Assembly (NCBI GenBank): GCA_963693365.1
Contig: CAVNZM010000011.1
Coordinates: 6,200,001 to 6,264,000, forward strand
Direction of reading: 5' to 3'
Length of the DNA: 64,000 bases
Source of the DNA: Amoebidium appalachense
Taxonomy: Eukaryota; Ichthyosporea
The translations under genes were made by a program, and so were the position numbers. Below, piece after piece: positions 19,425-31,706 of the stretch. The notes below the pieces were generated by a model, which had not been told where the DNA came from, ran no database searches, and worked only from the letters and a program-made list of their open reading frames with translations. The stretch's first letter is position 1; every line of letters starts with the position of its first letter.

Positions 19425-21304
19425 TGCAGAAAAAAATATTCCATGCATGCGACTCAACGCGGATGGAAGGTGAGAAGTATCGGCGTACACGTGCACACGC
19501 CGTGCATTTTATCCTATTTAGAAGATTATAGCTACAATTATCATCTACATCATCTACATCAATACCTTATTTACACACATATCAAATGGATGTGTGACTT
19601 GTGTGACGTGGTAACCTTAAGGGGAAGTAATTTTTGTAAGTCTCCGTGAATGTAACTAGCTGGGGTTTACTTTGCCTTTTATGGCGGTGTGTTGGCGAAT
19701 GTGTAGGCTATTGCTAAAGGAAAGGGTGTGTATGCGTGCAAGGTTGCGGGAGTGTTGTGTTGGAATTGAAGGTTTATTTTATGTCTGCAAGGTGTGTTAT
19801 GCAACGAATATGTGCTAAATTTTTAAAAAATAACCTGAGTGCAAATTATTCAGAGGTAGGAAGCGTAGGTCAGGTTGAAAGAAGATTAGGCTGGCGATTA
19901 ACTAAACTATCAAGAGCAGCACGAGCAGTGAAGCAACATGTGCAAATGCAAGGCTTGTTACGTGGGCATAATTGTTGTTTTGTCTTAGTATGCAGAGGCA
20001 ATGCATTGCGTACTACATTCTATCATTATTAGTGGCAAGCGTTGTGTAAGTTGCAGCGTCAGATTGTGAGTAAGAGACAGTAAGATGGATATTGGAGACG
20101 TTGAGTGTTGGGCACAGTGGAGGGAAAATGGTAGAGAAAAAGATTGTTTTAGTGAGGTCAGAATACGGTACGAGGGTATCATATATGATGATAATGTTCG
20201 CATGAGCAAATCAACAAGCGTAACACAATCGGAAGAAAGAGCACAAATAACCAGAATATGTGTGTATGTCGTGTGAACATAATAGCAAAGGTCATAGATA
20301 TGTTTCAAATTGTGTGTTTTTGTGTGTGTGTTTTTTTTTATTTTTTTTTTGTATAGTTGGAAATGCGTGTTTTGTCTATGGAACCTACGTATAGGTATGT
20401 GGGGAGGGGAGATTTGTGTTTGGCGGGTGTGTGTGCACTACAACTGTTTGCGCGTGTGTTGACTTCTGTATTATGAAGGTATTTGCAGACTGTGTTTTGG
20501 TAAGCACTATAGAAAGGTAGCCAAGTTTTATGCACACTAGGCAAGAGGTTATGCCATAGGTGGCAAGGTACAAAGAAATCGCGTCAAATAATAAACAATA
20601 ATATTTGCAACAAGTAATGGGGGGCAAGGTTACTTAGCTTTTGGCATCGGTGCTGTGGCAGGGTAGTATTGCATGGGTGGGCGGGAAGTTGTTAAATGTC
20701 GGTTATGCCTGCATCTGCTGCTTGTGCAGCTATAACTGCAGCTGGTTGAAATTCTGCTACTAGTGACAGTGCAAAAAGATAGATGTAGATACTGTTACAG
20801 CATGCCGGATCGGATACTGGGTGTGTTGTGCCGTGCTGAATGACCTCGGCAAATTGTGTGGTGTGGCCATCAAGAATGTGAGAAGTCTGGGGAGGTAGAT
20901 TGGAATGTAGGGAAAACATATCAGAGACTGGCAAATCTACCGGCAGTCTCAGCCAAAACAGTTTCGAGTGTGAAGTTCTCTGTCATATAGAATTATATGG
21001 TATTCTGCTAAACTAAGTCCATCATCAACATCAGGGATTTTATCAACTGTTTTGTAATATAAATTCATTTTGTAATCCTGTACGACTACATAGACAACAT
21101 CTGAAAACACGATCATTTATAATGTGTTTGGTGCCAGTAATCGAAAGTGTGGGTTTGTGATCTGTGAAATTTGCGAATTCACGTCCTTAAAAATATACAC
21201 GGTATTCTTTTGTGATTGCATATATGGTTGCCAATGTTTCTCTTTCTGTGGTGCTATAACGTTATTCTGTAGGAGTCAGTTGACGACCTCCATAGGCTAC
21301 CACA
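19425..21304. other. No recognisable gene
   Basis: Unique, moderately AT-rich sequence without long homopolymers (a T-run at 20330-20350). Several short ORFs occur on both strands, but none resembles a known family. Missing exons of the flanking minus-strand gene may lie here. Confidence 0.4.
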
Positions 21305-21403
21305 CGTAAGCCATCATCACGTTGATACTGATGTCAAAAATTTCCACGAGTTTCTGGCACTTTCCGGAAAGCAGCTGAAACCTCATCTTCACGCTGTCAC
21401 TGT
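21305..21403 (-). CDS. Candidate internal exon of the unrecognised minus-strand gene
   Basis: Acceptor TTGTTTCTGCACAG is followed by DSVKMRFQLLSGKCQKLVEI and FDISINVMMAY, then GTGTGG as a possible donor. The frame is also open further upstream (ADTILTIILFLH), with an alternative acceptor near 21462. The residue pattern resembles the exon at 19305-19423. Function unknown. Confidence 0.45.
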
Positions 21404-21581
21404 GCAGAAACAAGATGATGGTTAGAATGGTGTCGGCGGGTTGATGGTCACGGACTGCGGGCAGATATCGAAAGAAAGACAAAAATAAAAAAAAAGGAAA
21501 GAAAGAAGAAAGAAAAAGGAAAATGGTGGGTGGGGGGTTGGATGGGTGGGTGGGTGGGTGGGTGGATGGTTTTTGTTTTCT

Positions 21582-21597
21582 TTTCTTTTTTTTTTTT

Positions 21598-21641
<44 letters not shown>

Positions 21642-21829
21642 GGGGGGGGGGGGGGGGCATGGATGGTATGACTCGGTGGATTGATGGCTGCCTGCACGTA
21701 AAACACATTAAAACAGAAACAGAAGGTGGGAAAAAAACGGAAAGGGGTGGTTGGTGGTGGTGGGGGGGGGGGGGGGGGGGGGGGGGGAGGGGGGCGATCG
21801 ATGGTGCTTTTTTTTTTTTTTTTTTTAAG

Positions 21830-21864
<35 letters not shown>

Positions 21865-21875
21865 AGGGGGAGGGG
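21582..21875. repeat. T-tract/G-tract blocks
   Basis: (GGGT)n at 21530-21566, then T-tract plus G-tract at about 21588-21657, a G-tract at about 21762-21795, and T15 plus a G-tract at about 21809-21865. All are non-coding. The sequence to 22255 is AT-rich with many scattered CCAAACAC motifs. Confidence 0.8.
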
Positions 21876-22260
21876 ACAGTGTACCGAATACATGTACCTT
21901 GTATCATACACATATATACTATCAAATACTATGATAAATATAAAATAATATCAAATACAAATATACTATCAAACACGTAAATAATACTTACATACCAAAT
22001 CGTGACGTTCATACCATAAATAGTACCGGACACCAAATTTCCACCATATCCACCAAACACGTTTATACCGACCTTCAATGCCATGATACCGGCATATCTA
22101 TACCACATAAATACAAAACACACTGTTTATACCAGACATATCCCAAACACATTTCAAACATATTTCTCAGTTCTTTTTCAAGTTCATAATAAACATACCA
22201 AACACATTTACAACACACATATCCCAAACATTAAAATTATAATTAAACCTAAAAATATAC

Positions 22261-22316
22261 CTGAGCTGGGCCTCGTTCTTCACGGCCACCCCCTCAGATG
22301 ACCCATCCTCAGCGGT
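22261..22316 (-). CDS. Possible internal exon, minus strand
   Basis: A 56-nt stretch with acceptor CATCAG and donor CAG|GTATAT encodes TAEDGSSEGVAVKNEAQL plus two bases. The composition is protein-like and it may belong to the gene with exons at 21305 and 19305. The link rests only on strand and proximity. Confidence 0.35.
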
Positions 22317-22399
22317 CTGATGTGCCCCTCACCGTGGTTATTGTTCAGCACTTACTGAAACACCCATGCAATATGACTCTATCCATTTTATATATATAT

Positions 22400-22768
22400 T
22401 TTTTTTTTGGAACACGGGGGGGATGGGGGGATGGGGGGGAGGGGGGGAGGGGGGGGGGGGGGGGGGTTTGGGAGGGGGAGGGGGGTTGGGGGGAAGGGGG
22501 AGGGGGAGGTGACCTACGAGGAGTTCATCTGTGACGGGCCCCGTTTTGAACACCGAATGTCATAAGGAAAGGCACAATCAAATGATACTCTTAACGAACA
22601 AAGTTTCTTTGGATGGTGGCTGCTGTCGTTCGGAATCCTTTTTTTTCCCCTGTGTCCTTCCTTCTTTCAGTAAATTTCTCAGTACAGGTGACCCACAAAG
22701 AATACCTTTTTTTTTTTGGGGAGAGACTGATGCTCCTTTATGTCACCTTATCTCTTCAATGTGCCCCC

Positions 22769-22799
<31 letters not shown>

Positions 22800-23777
22800 C
22801 TACCCACGAAAAAAAAAAAAAAAAACACGATTAAGAAGAAGTACAGACAACCCCACAGAAGACAAAGATTTGCTTGAACGACAACTTCTATCACATATTG
22901 TGTTTCCCCTGTTGTTTCTTCATCGATCTTTCTTTTCAATCAAACTCATGGTGAGAGCAACAACGTTACCTACACAGTGTTTTCTTGAACACAATAATCA
23001 CGTGCACAAACACTTTGGCACGTGCCTACCTGTGTGCGTGGATCAACTCCACTGGAGGCAACAGAGGGGGCAGGGGCGAAATCCTCCCCAAAAATCTGCT
23101 GCTGCTGTTCAGACATGGTGGAGAAAACGAAAACAAAAACGAACAGGTGACTCTCAAAGGGGTAAAAAAAAAAAACGAAGGTTCAACTGTCGAGAGACTA
23201 AGTCTGATAGACTAGTCTTGGGGTTCAAGAGCACACAAGATAAAAGCGAGAAGGGTTATTCCGGAAAACTGGGCTTGTAAGCTTTTCGCACCTCCTTTTA
23301 TAGTTTGTGCGGGGGCACGCCGATTCCTTTGCAAGTGGCTGGAGATTTTTTCGTGTTCTGGTTACCATAACCATTTAACATGTTATCGAGAATCCTGCAA
23401 AATCCCCACCTGGGCACACCCTCCAGTCCTACTGATTGTTCACCAGTGCAAAATGATTCACAACACGAAATAACAACTGCTGGGTAGTCCTGTGATACGA
23501 TACAAAACATGTGAGCTAGATAACAAAGAGTGAGATGGCAAAACCACATAAAATGGCTCACAATCTCAGCAAAGCTGCACAGCCATGCTACAGTACCGTG
23601 TGTTTATGTGCACATCTACCCTCGAGGACAAGCCACGGTCACAGTGTGTGGACAGGGGGCACAGAACCGTAAATGAATTGGCTTGGGAAGGTGACCGGAA
23701 TGCATATTTTGGTATACCGTGGCCAGTGTACGTACATGGGGGCAGGGGCAGAGGTTGTGGGGAGGGGGGAGGGGAAG

Positions 23778-23808
<31 letters not shown>

Positions 23809-24199
23809 GAAGAGGGAGAGAGAGGGAGATTGAGGAGAGAGAGGGAGGGAGGGATGGAGGGAGGGAGAGAAGGAGAGCGAGTGGGGGGGAGGGAGGGAGG
23901 AAGGGAGAGAGAGAGTAAGAGAGGGGGAGGGGGGGGGGGGGAAGAGAGGGAGGAAGGGAAGGAGAGAGTGAGAAGGGGACGTCAAACCCCGCCGGGGGTG
24001 TGAGGGCAGATTTGCAAGCAGGGAGGGGGAGGGGGTAGTGGGGTAGTGTGTGTGTGTGTGTGTGGGGGGGGGGGGCGCTGCCAAGAGCTTAACCCTAGCG
24101 CAAGCTTATTTATAGTTTTTTTTTTTTCTTTTGGTGGTGGGTGGTGGGGGTGAGTGCGGGGGGTGGGGGTGAGTGCGGGGGGTGGGGGTGGGGCGGCGG

Positions 24200-24231
<32 letters not shown>

Positions 24232-25080
24232 CGGGGGGAGAGGGGGGAGAGGGGGGAGGGAGTGAGGGGGAGGGTGGGGGGAGGGCAGTAGGAACAATCA
24301 TCATACTGAGTTGTTTGCTTGCCTGCAAGGCACATCAGTTTGCATTGAGAGAACAACAATGCAAACAATTGTTGCAATTGTTGCAACAATGTTGCAACAA
24401 TGCATTGTTGCATTGTTGCAACTTGCAACAATGCAAACTGTTGCAACAATGCAAACATTGTGCCTTAGCAACATGAGCGATGCTGATTTCTGGGCCCACT
24501 TAGTTGGAAGCAGAGATGTGGCCTGCGCAGAGTCGAGGAATAGTTACCATTACTAGTTAGATTACTTGAAAGGTGGTCAGGGGAAAACTTCGAGAATGAG
24601 GAGTCAAATTCTTTCCTTTCTTTCTCTTTCCTTTCCTTTCTTTCTTCTTCTTCTTTTTTCTTTTTCTTTTCTTTTCTTTCTTTCTTTTTTTTTTTTTTTT
24701 TTGGGGGGGGGGGGGGGGAGGGGGAGGGGGAAAAAAAAGGGGATGGGGAGGGGGGGGGGGGGGGGATTCTCAAAGAGGAGGCGCCAGACACACTGAACAC
24801 TGAACAATAAAGAAGAGTTTTGATCACCGCAGGAAAGGGGATGGAGAGAGAGCCTTTACAGTTAAGGCCAACACAAAAGGCCCATACTTCCTAATTTGGC
24901 AGTTACACCAACCGCACAAGGACCCAGTCCTAATAGACCCTTTGATCCCCCCCCCCCCCCCTCCCCCTTCTGCTCCCCTTCTCCCCCCCCCCCCCCCCCC
25001 CCCCCCCCCGGGGCCCCCTTCTTCCCCTCCTCTTCTCACCCCAACCACCGCCACCACTAACACACATCACACATCACACA
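22400..25080. repeat. Gene-poor block of G-, GA-, T/G- and C-tracts
   Basis: G-rich tracts at 22417-22510. C-tract then (CA)n then A-tract at 22764-22825. G- and GA-rich purine tracts at 23755-23985. A G-tract at about 24199-24237. CTTT-rich then T18-G17 at 24601-24720. C-tracts at 24946-25010. The palindromic array at 24355-24470 is listed separately. No gene was recognised. Confidence 0.6.
24355..24470. repeat. Palindrome-rich TTGCAAC/GCAACAATG array
   Basis: A stretch of about 115 bp built from CAATTGTTGCAA-, GTTGCAAC- and AACAATGCA-type words in both orientations. GTTGCAAC, itself a palindrome, occurs four times. The centre TGCAACAATGCATTGTTGCA (24393-24412) is a perfect 20-bp palindrome. 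It is not a microsatellite, since the word order varies. It could extrude a hairpin or bind a dimeric protein. Confidence 0.75.
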
Positions 25081-25309
25081 CACACACACACACACACCCC
25101 GTCAACTCTCTGATGGTAGCCTCTGTTCAGGTTTTTTATATCCGCATGATATCCGCATGATTGGCGGCATTTGTTTCGGTTTTTAATTCATTTTCGTGCA
25201 TGTTTTTCAGCGTGTTCGTTTCTACATATTTGGTGCTGTGTTGCTTTCGAATATCATGATACCCCATTTAAGCATACGGTGTCTCCTCCTAGTTTCCCTT
25301 CTCCACGGG

Positions 25310-25950
25310 TATATCCCCCCCTCCCCCCCCCCCCCCCCCCCTCCCCCCCCCCCCCTCCCCTCCCCCCTTACAAAAAAAAAAGATAAAGAAAAAGAAAAAC
25401 ACACGTGCCCTCCGTACCCATACAACCATCATCATCACCACCACCACCACCACCACATAACAAAACAAAAAAGAAAAGAGACTCAAAGAAAAGAAAAGAA
25501 ACTCAAACTAACCCCCCCCCCCCCCCCCCCCCCCCTCCTCCTCCTCTCCCCCACCGCCACCACCACAAGCACCACTAGAGATGAAAAACCCAAAAGGGGG
25601 GATAAAACCAGCTGCATATTTACACAAAGGGGTGTTCACCATTTCTTTCACACTACTGTACACAACCCGTTCGCAATATCCACTTCCCACACAGCCTATC
25701 GCTACAAAGAATATGTACATCGCACTGTGCTCTTACTCGTTAAGTTTACAACCCTTCGGCCAATTACTTCACTTCATCTCATTGCCTTCCACGATCCTAC
25801 CTCCCCCCCCCCCCCCCCCTCCCCCCCTTGCGTGCACTCCCCCTCCCCCCTCTCCCCCTCCTCGCCCCCTCCCCCCCAAACGCAAGAGATCTACTTTCGA
25901 GCGCACCTGTGTGAGCCCCCCCCCCCCCCCCCCCCCCCCCCCGGCCCCCA
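25310..25950. repeat. C-tract cluster
   Basis: C-tracts at about 25317-25370, 25511-25535, 25802-25875 and 25917-25943. A (CAC)n block lies near 25433-25456. The region is the 3' flank of the MYND gene. On the MYND strand these are G-tracts. Confidence 0.8.
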
Positions 25951-26045
25951 CCCACCGATACCCACACACCCACACCCACCCCACTCTACCCCCACTCCTC
26001 CCTTTCATTCCTTTCATCCTTTTCGCCTCCTTTGACCTCGTTCTC

Positions 26046-26972
26046 TCATACAATCAAATCATTAATCAACGTAAATAGGCGGCATATCGGCCAGCTTGAC
26101 AAAGAACTCTCCCCAAATCTCAGAACCGCCCACATCGCCGAACAAAGCAGGAACATTGAAATCAGGTGACCTGTCTTTCTCCGCCTCCTCATTTTCCCCT
26201 CCACCCACGCATTCACCTCATCCTCGATCCTTTCCACAAGCGCAAGTGCGGGTGATTGAAACCTTTCCATCATCCCATCGAAACTCCTCTGGTAGATGAC
26301 TTTCCCCACAGCTGTCAGAGAGGGCTTTCCTTGCCAAAACGAAAACATGTTTTCTCCATTGTACTTCTCTTTCGCATCGTCCCTCTCGAACGCATACCCC
26401 ATCATCCCTCCCGCCTTTGCAAGGAAATCTCTCCACACCCACCCATTCTCAGGAATGACTCCGTTCCCCACAGCGCACTTGCAAAATTTCAAAAAGTCGG
26501 CTAAAACATCCAAACGAGTGGCACCGGGGTCGTAATATCCTTGAACATCTCCCCTGAATGCGTATTCGTCATCGAGGCGCATCCGATAGCAATCTACCAA
26601 CCATTCGTAGCCTTTCTCCCCAGGGTAGGCCTGTGCCCTCGATGAGGGGTCTGCAGCGAAATCGTTCATGGTCACATTTCCAGCGCTTGTGTTTGTGTTT
26701 TGGGTCGAATTAGGGGCAGAAGGCGCGCTTGTGTTTGTGTTTTGGGTCGGAATACGGACGAAAGGTCTGCTTGTGTTTGTGTTTTGGGTCGGGTTCGGAG
26801 CGGGAGGTGTCTTTGTTTGCTTTTCTTTGCAAGCGGCCTTGTGAGCTTTCCAACGTTCCATCTGATGTTCTGCGCCACAATAGTATACCAGCCTGCATCG
26901 TCCGCACTTGGAAGTGGTGTGCTGCCCGCACACGGCGCACTCGTTTTTGGCCGCGGCCTGTGTGTTTGACAT
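26046..26972 (-). CDS. MYND zinc-finger protein, single exon, frame break near the end
   Basis: The N terminus (about residues 12-48) is a MYND finger: Cys12, Cys15, Cys23, Cys26, Cys32, His36, His44, Cys48. The sixth ligand is His in place of the usual Cys (YYCGAEHQ), a common variant. A Pro/Thr/Asn-rich linker follows with three 14-residue repeats (PTQNTNTS core). Next is a domain seen in many fungal and protist MYND proteins (YRMRLDDEYAFRGD, then WVWRDFLAKAGGMMGYAF). MYND fingers bind proline-rich partners; the role of this protein is unknown. As read, the last 47 residues are out of frame. Adding one base at the C4 run 26196-26199 opens a frame containing KDRSPDFNVPALFGDV and GSEIWGEFFVKLAD, which ends at a stop at 26062-26064 and looks like the true C terminus. 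Confidence 0.85.
   Translation of the reverse strand: MSNTQAAAKNECAVCGQHTTSKCGRCRLVYYCGAEHQMERWKAHKAACKEKQTKTPPAPNPTQNTNTSRPFVRIPTQNTNTSAPSAPNSTQNTNTSAGNVTMNDFAADPSSRAQAYPGEKGYEWLVDCYRMRLDDEYAFRGDVQGYYDPGATRLDVLADFLKFCKCAVGNGVIPENGWVWRDFLAKAGGMMGYAFERDDAKEKYNGENMFSFWQGKPSLTAVGKVIYQRSFDGMMERFQSPALALVERIEDEVNAWVEGKMRRRRKTGHLISMFLLCSAMWAVLRFGESSLSSWPICRLFTLINDLIV
26685..26810 (-). repeat. Three 42-bp coding repeats in the MYND gene
   Basis: Units start at 26685, 26727 and 26769 on the plus strand, each opening GCTTGTGTTTGTGTTTTGGG. They keep frame and encode the Pro-Thr-Gln-Asn-Thr-Asn-Thr-Ser linker repeats. Confidence 0.9.
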
Positions 26973-28509
26973 GTTTTAACTGCTGGAAATCCTTTACTTC
27001 ACAGGCGCCTATAGGGCGTTTGAAAGTTCCTTAAAACTCTAAAGAAGGTGCGATGTTTATACAGGTGCGTTTTGTAAATGAAGCCAGGGTGGTTGAAGTA
27101 TCGTTGTGTGTGTATGTGTAGTGTAAGAAAATAAAGAATCTAACACACGGTAACAATCATAACTAACCAGATTTGTGAAACATTTCTTCTTTCTGCATAC
27201 AAGACTTCTCGCGTGCGCACGCAAAGGGCATTGAGAGTGCATTTGTGTCTGCCCGGCGGACGACGTCATTCTCAGAAGTAGAGTCTCCGGCCAATAGGAA
27301 CATTGCAATAGAGTACAAATTAGGCAAGCGCACAACAAAACATCCAAAAATAGTAAAGAATAGATCTATTCATAATGTGCCGGGAAACCAATCAATCCAC
27401 ACCAAGGCCTCATACTAACGCACGTGTGTTCTAAATCATGACCTTTCCCTTGAGAATCACTTCTCTCCCTCCATCAAGACTCTGGCGCCCCAGCCATTCC
27501 AATAATACTATTGAAGTTTTACCACTGAGTCCCGGTCACAAGTTGTGAATTGTTCTAATCTTAGAAGCAATTGGGGCATGTGCGGCACAGATCGGATGCG
27601 ATTGAGGCCTAGATGCCAGCCTTAGAAATTTAGCCGGGGAGGGGGAGGGAGGGAGGGAGGGAGGGAGGGAGGGAGGGAGGGAGGGAGGGAGGGAGGGAGG
27701 GAGGGAGGGAGGGAGGGATCCTCGAGGAGGGGGGAAGGGGGGGGGGGGGGGGGGGGGGGGGGGCAAATCAGCTTGAAGACACGCTTTCCAAATTTGGCGA
27801 TTGAGCTCTAGAGTAGGGGGGCCCAGAAGCGGCAGAAAACCAAATACATAAACAGTTACTTGAGGATCATTTTATCGGAACACAAATTTGTCTGGTTCTA
27901 TTTTTATTTATACTTCATTATCAGTGGTACGTTATTCAACTGGTTAAACCTATCATACATCACTTGACCGGAGTACTTCGCAATTGGTCGGGTCGGGTTG
28001 AACCGCATTGGGTGCATCGGACACTAAAAAACAAAACTTCACAATATCGTGGCGGTGGTGAAGGGAGTGAATCAATATTCTTCACAATATCGTGGCGGTG
28101 GTGAAGGGAGTGAATCAATATTCAAAACTGGCTAACCACATGATTCTCATTCATATAGAACCATTATCATACTAACACTTGGCATATAACTTAGGTACTA
28201 AGATACAGCTGTGTTTCAGAAATTTGATTACAGGAAAATTGAACACTTTCCCACATGCAACCCCACTAGTGCTCCGTGCTCACCGAATCAAACCAACCAA
28301 CAAAACCTACCGCATTTCTCTCATTACTGTTATCAGATCCGCCACACCTTTAATCGCAGTCATAAGAGCCATTAAAGTAGTTGGGTCATTCGTCAATGCA
28401 AGTTGGTCTGAAAGTGCCATCATCTTTAAAGCAAGGTTTTCTTGGGTGTGTGCGCATGCGCGAAGAAGAACACCGTTGGATGCAACAACCGCGGGGTCGG
28501 AGTTATGTG
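26973..28509. other. MYND upstream region, (GGGA)n and a 43-bp duplication
   Basis: No gene seen. It contains (GGGA)n at about 27640-27717, a G-tract at about 27737-27763, and a perfect tandem pair of 43-bp units at 28037-28079 and 28080-28122. Confidence 0.6.
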
Positions 28510-28574
<65 letters not shown>

Positions 28575-28627
28575 TTGAGTATGGAGGGGTCGGAGTTATG
28601 TGCCTGTGTGTTGTGTGTGCCTGTGTG

Positions 28628-28675
<48 letters not shown>

Positions 28676-28738
28676 TTGAGTACGGAGTAAGAGCTAGTGA
28701 GTTTGTGTGAGTCTGTGTGTATGTGTGTGTGTGAGGGG

Positions 28739-28779
<41 letters not shown>

Positions 28780-28936
28780 CTTCGTGTGTATGGAATTGGC
28801 TGCAAACAAGCAAGCGAGTATCTGTGTTTTCGTGTGTGCACTGATGTGTGTGCCCTTGTGTGTGTGGATGGACATAACTGCATACGTAGGGGTCGTTGAG
28901 TGAGAGAGGAAGTGTGAGTTTTAGTAGATGTGTTTG

Positions 28937-29012
<76 letters not shown>

Positions 29013-29020
29013 GGTGCGTG
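28510..29020. repeat. (GT)n arrays around a G-tract
   Basis: (GT)n at about 28514-28574, 28630-28672 and 28938-29004, with a G-tract at 28741-28779. A second copy of GGGGTCGGAGTTATGTGCCTG (first near 28493) shows a local duplication. Confidence 0.85.
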
Positions 29021-30390
29021 TCTCAGTCACACTGAGAGTGTGTGTGTGCGTGTTTTTCTTTTTCTTTCTTTTTTTTCTTTTTCTTCTTCTTCTTTCTTCT
29101 TTTTTTTTGCCCCCCCCCGAGGGGGAGGGGGGGGAAGGGGGATTCGATGTATACTTCTTTACATGGCATGGGCAACTGTGTAAGTAGAAAGCCAAGGGGG
29201 TAGGAAGCAAGCAGAGAACGATTGCGGATGTGGCTCCGAGCTCGAGAGGAAATGAGAAAGAGATCAAGTGAAAAAATGGAGCTGATAATTATTTAACATT
29301 CCCTCCCATCCTTCTTTCTTCTTCTTCTTTTTTTCTTTTCACTGGATTTATTCAACGGAAAGATATGCAAGTACGCACGGCATACTTAGGAGGCAAATAA
29401 AAAAAACTTCACAGTTATCCAGTAAATCTTCTTTTTCTGATGAGGGCGGTGATTGGGGGGGCAATAGTAGGGGGGGAAGCCGGGGGGGGGGGGCATAATG
29501 AAGAACAGAAAGCTTGAGGCATATTGTATCATGTGTGCAGTGGCAAAAAAGGAACGCATCCACATTGTATGCTAGGTGCATGGAGGAATATATGGTTTGG
29601 TGGGGGTGGATGGGTGGATGGATGGGTGGGTGGGGAGGGGGAGAGGGTGAGTGGTGGTGGTTGTTTTGGTGGTGGTGGTGGGTGGGTGGGTGGGGGGGGG
29701 GGGGGGGGGGGGGGGGGGAGGAGGCAAAATTCATTCATTGGTCAATCGCATCGGTTGGTTAAGCACGGGGAGGAACTCACATTCAGCAGATGTCCCGGCA
29801 ATCCAGTCGATTCCACTACTGGCCCACACGGGTGTGTGTGTGTGTGTGTGTGTGTGGTGGTGGTGGGGGGGGAGCAGGGAGGGAGGGTAAGGAATCAGCC
29901 CTCGCAGATGCACGAGGGGGAAGGGGGGGGGGGGGGAGGGGGGGGGGGGGGCGGGGGTGCGTGTGTGCGTGCATGCGTGTGTGCGTGTGTGTGTGTGTGT
30001 CTGGAGGGGGGGGGGGGGGGGGGGGGAGGGGGGGGGGGGGGAGGGGGAGGGATGGGAAAGGGGAAGGTTAAGCATCAGTCACTCAAATCGTGGAGAGGCT
30101 GCGGGACCGTGATGCTAAGAATAGATGTAAACATGGAGGATGAAACAAAAAGACACAAAACAGACAAAGCACAGACACAAACACGTACACAGACCCACAC
30201 CCCAAAACCCCTTCACTCAGAACCCACAACCACCCACCCACCCACACCCTCATAATCAGAACACTCCCTCACCCCTCCCCCCTCCCCCTCTCCCCCCCCC
30301 CCTTCCCAACCCCATGCATATACACACAAAATCATCACTGCGTCAGAACTTAGTGTGTTTTTGCTTTTTTCGAGCATACCCCTTGCTCCC

Positions 30391-30423
<33 letters not shown>

Positions 30424-30430
30424 AAAAAAA

Positions 30431-30464
<34 letters not shown>

Positions 30465-30633
30465 CCAACCCCCCGATGTTTGTTTCCTCCAGTCCACTCC
30501 CCCCTTCTCCTTCTACAACCCCCACCCACCCACCCACACCCACCAACACCAGCACATCACATCCCTTCCTCCGTCATCCCCTCCCTTCCCCTCCCACCCC
30601 CCCACTCCCCCTCCCCCTTTAACACACATACAG

Positions 30634-30696
<63 letters not shown>

Positions 30697-30847
30697 AACT
30701 AACGACTACGGTTTGACCATAATTGCATCCCAGGTTATCAGTAGCATTTGAAAAGACAGACACCACAGCAAAATTGGCTGCGGTGAAGTGCAAACTAGAT
30801 GTGTATGTGTGTGCACACAGAAACGCACAAGCCCACAAGCCCCCCCC

Positions 30848-30878
<31 letters not shown>

Positions 30879-31260
30879 ACTGCCACAACACGACTGAGAG
30901 GGGTGGGAAGGTTAGGGAAGGTGGAAAAGGGGAGAGAAGGCGGGAGGAGGAATGAGTGGGGATGGGGGGGTTGAAGAGACGGAGATATGAGAAAAACTGA
31001 GGGATGGAGAGAGAAACAGACACACACACCCACGGAGAGAGAGAGAGAACGCGAGGGAAGGAGAGAGAAAGAGAGAACGGACGGGAAGAAGGGAGGGAGG
31101 GAGTGAGTGAGAGAGAGAAAGGCCTCTGAGGGGCGCGAGGGGAGGGGGGGGGAGAGGGATGAGAGTGGGGGAGAAAGAGAGAGTGTGTGATAGAGAAACG
31201 GAGTCAGCAAGAGAGGGAGATTGGGAGAGAGAGGGGGGAACAGCGTAATACTTTTCTTTT
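29021..31260. repeat. Simple-sequence region, no gene
   Basis: T-rich run (29053-29108), G-tracts (29692-29718, 29928-29952, 30008-30040), (GT)n near 29831-29856. Then C28-A31 (30394-30461), (CA)n (30636-30694), C-tract plus (CA)n (30841-30880) and GA-rich sequence (31040-31240). The ZNRD2 3' end should lie in or left of this region but was not found. Confidence 0.55.
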
Positions 31261-31304
31261 CTTGCGTACATATATTCAGAAGAGACAGCAACACAACAAC
31301 CTAC

Positions 31305-31665
31305 CGTCTATTCTCCGTTTTTTCGTGTCCCTCGGCGCTGTTTCCGTCTCCATAGTCACATCCTGATCGACATGGGATGCCTCGGCCACATTTACGGGAG
31401 GTGAGGTTGTCTGCTGGGAAGCCACAACGGCAGGGGCGGCAGTGGAAACCACGAGAGTAGGTGCGGTGTTCCTGGCCTGCGCATGTGTTGTGCATGGTTT
31501 CAGAAAAACACTGCCATGATCTGACCATGGCCCATGAGTTGCAGGTTCGTTCACCTTGTTTGCTCTTGAACAAGTATTTTGCTTCTTTAGTGTCAGAGAC
31601 GCCGGGGCGGGGTGGGGCGGGGCGGGGCGGGGCGGGGCGGGGGGAAGGGGGGAGGGGGGCGGGGG

Positions 31666-31706
<41 letters not shown>

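Noticed and set aside
22518-22553. Exon VFKTGPVTDELL with a GTAGGT donor on the minus strand
   Set aside because: The frame is closed by a stop just upstream and no acceptor AG precedes it.
24474-24556. Small plus-strand ORF starting MSDADFWAHL
   Set aside because: Short and without a clear donor or homologue. It may be a 5' exon, but nothing supports it beyond an ATG.
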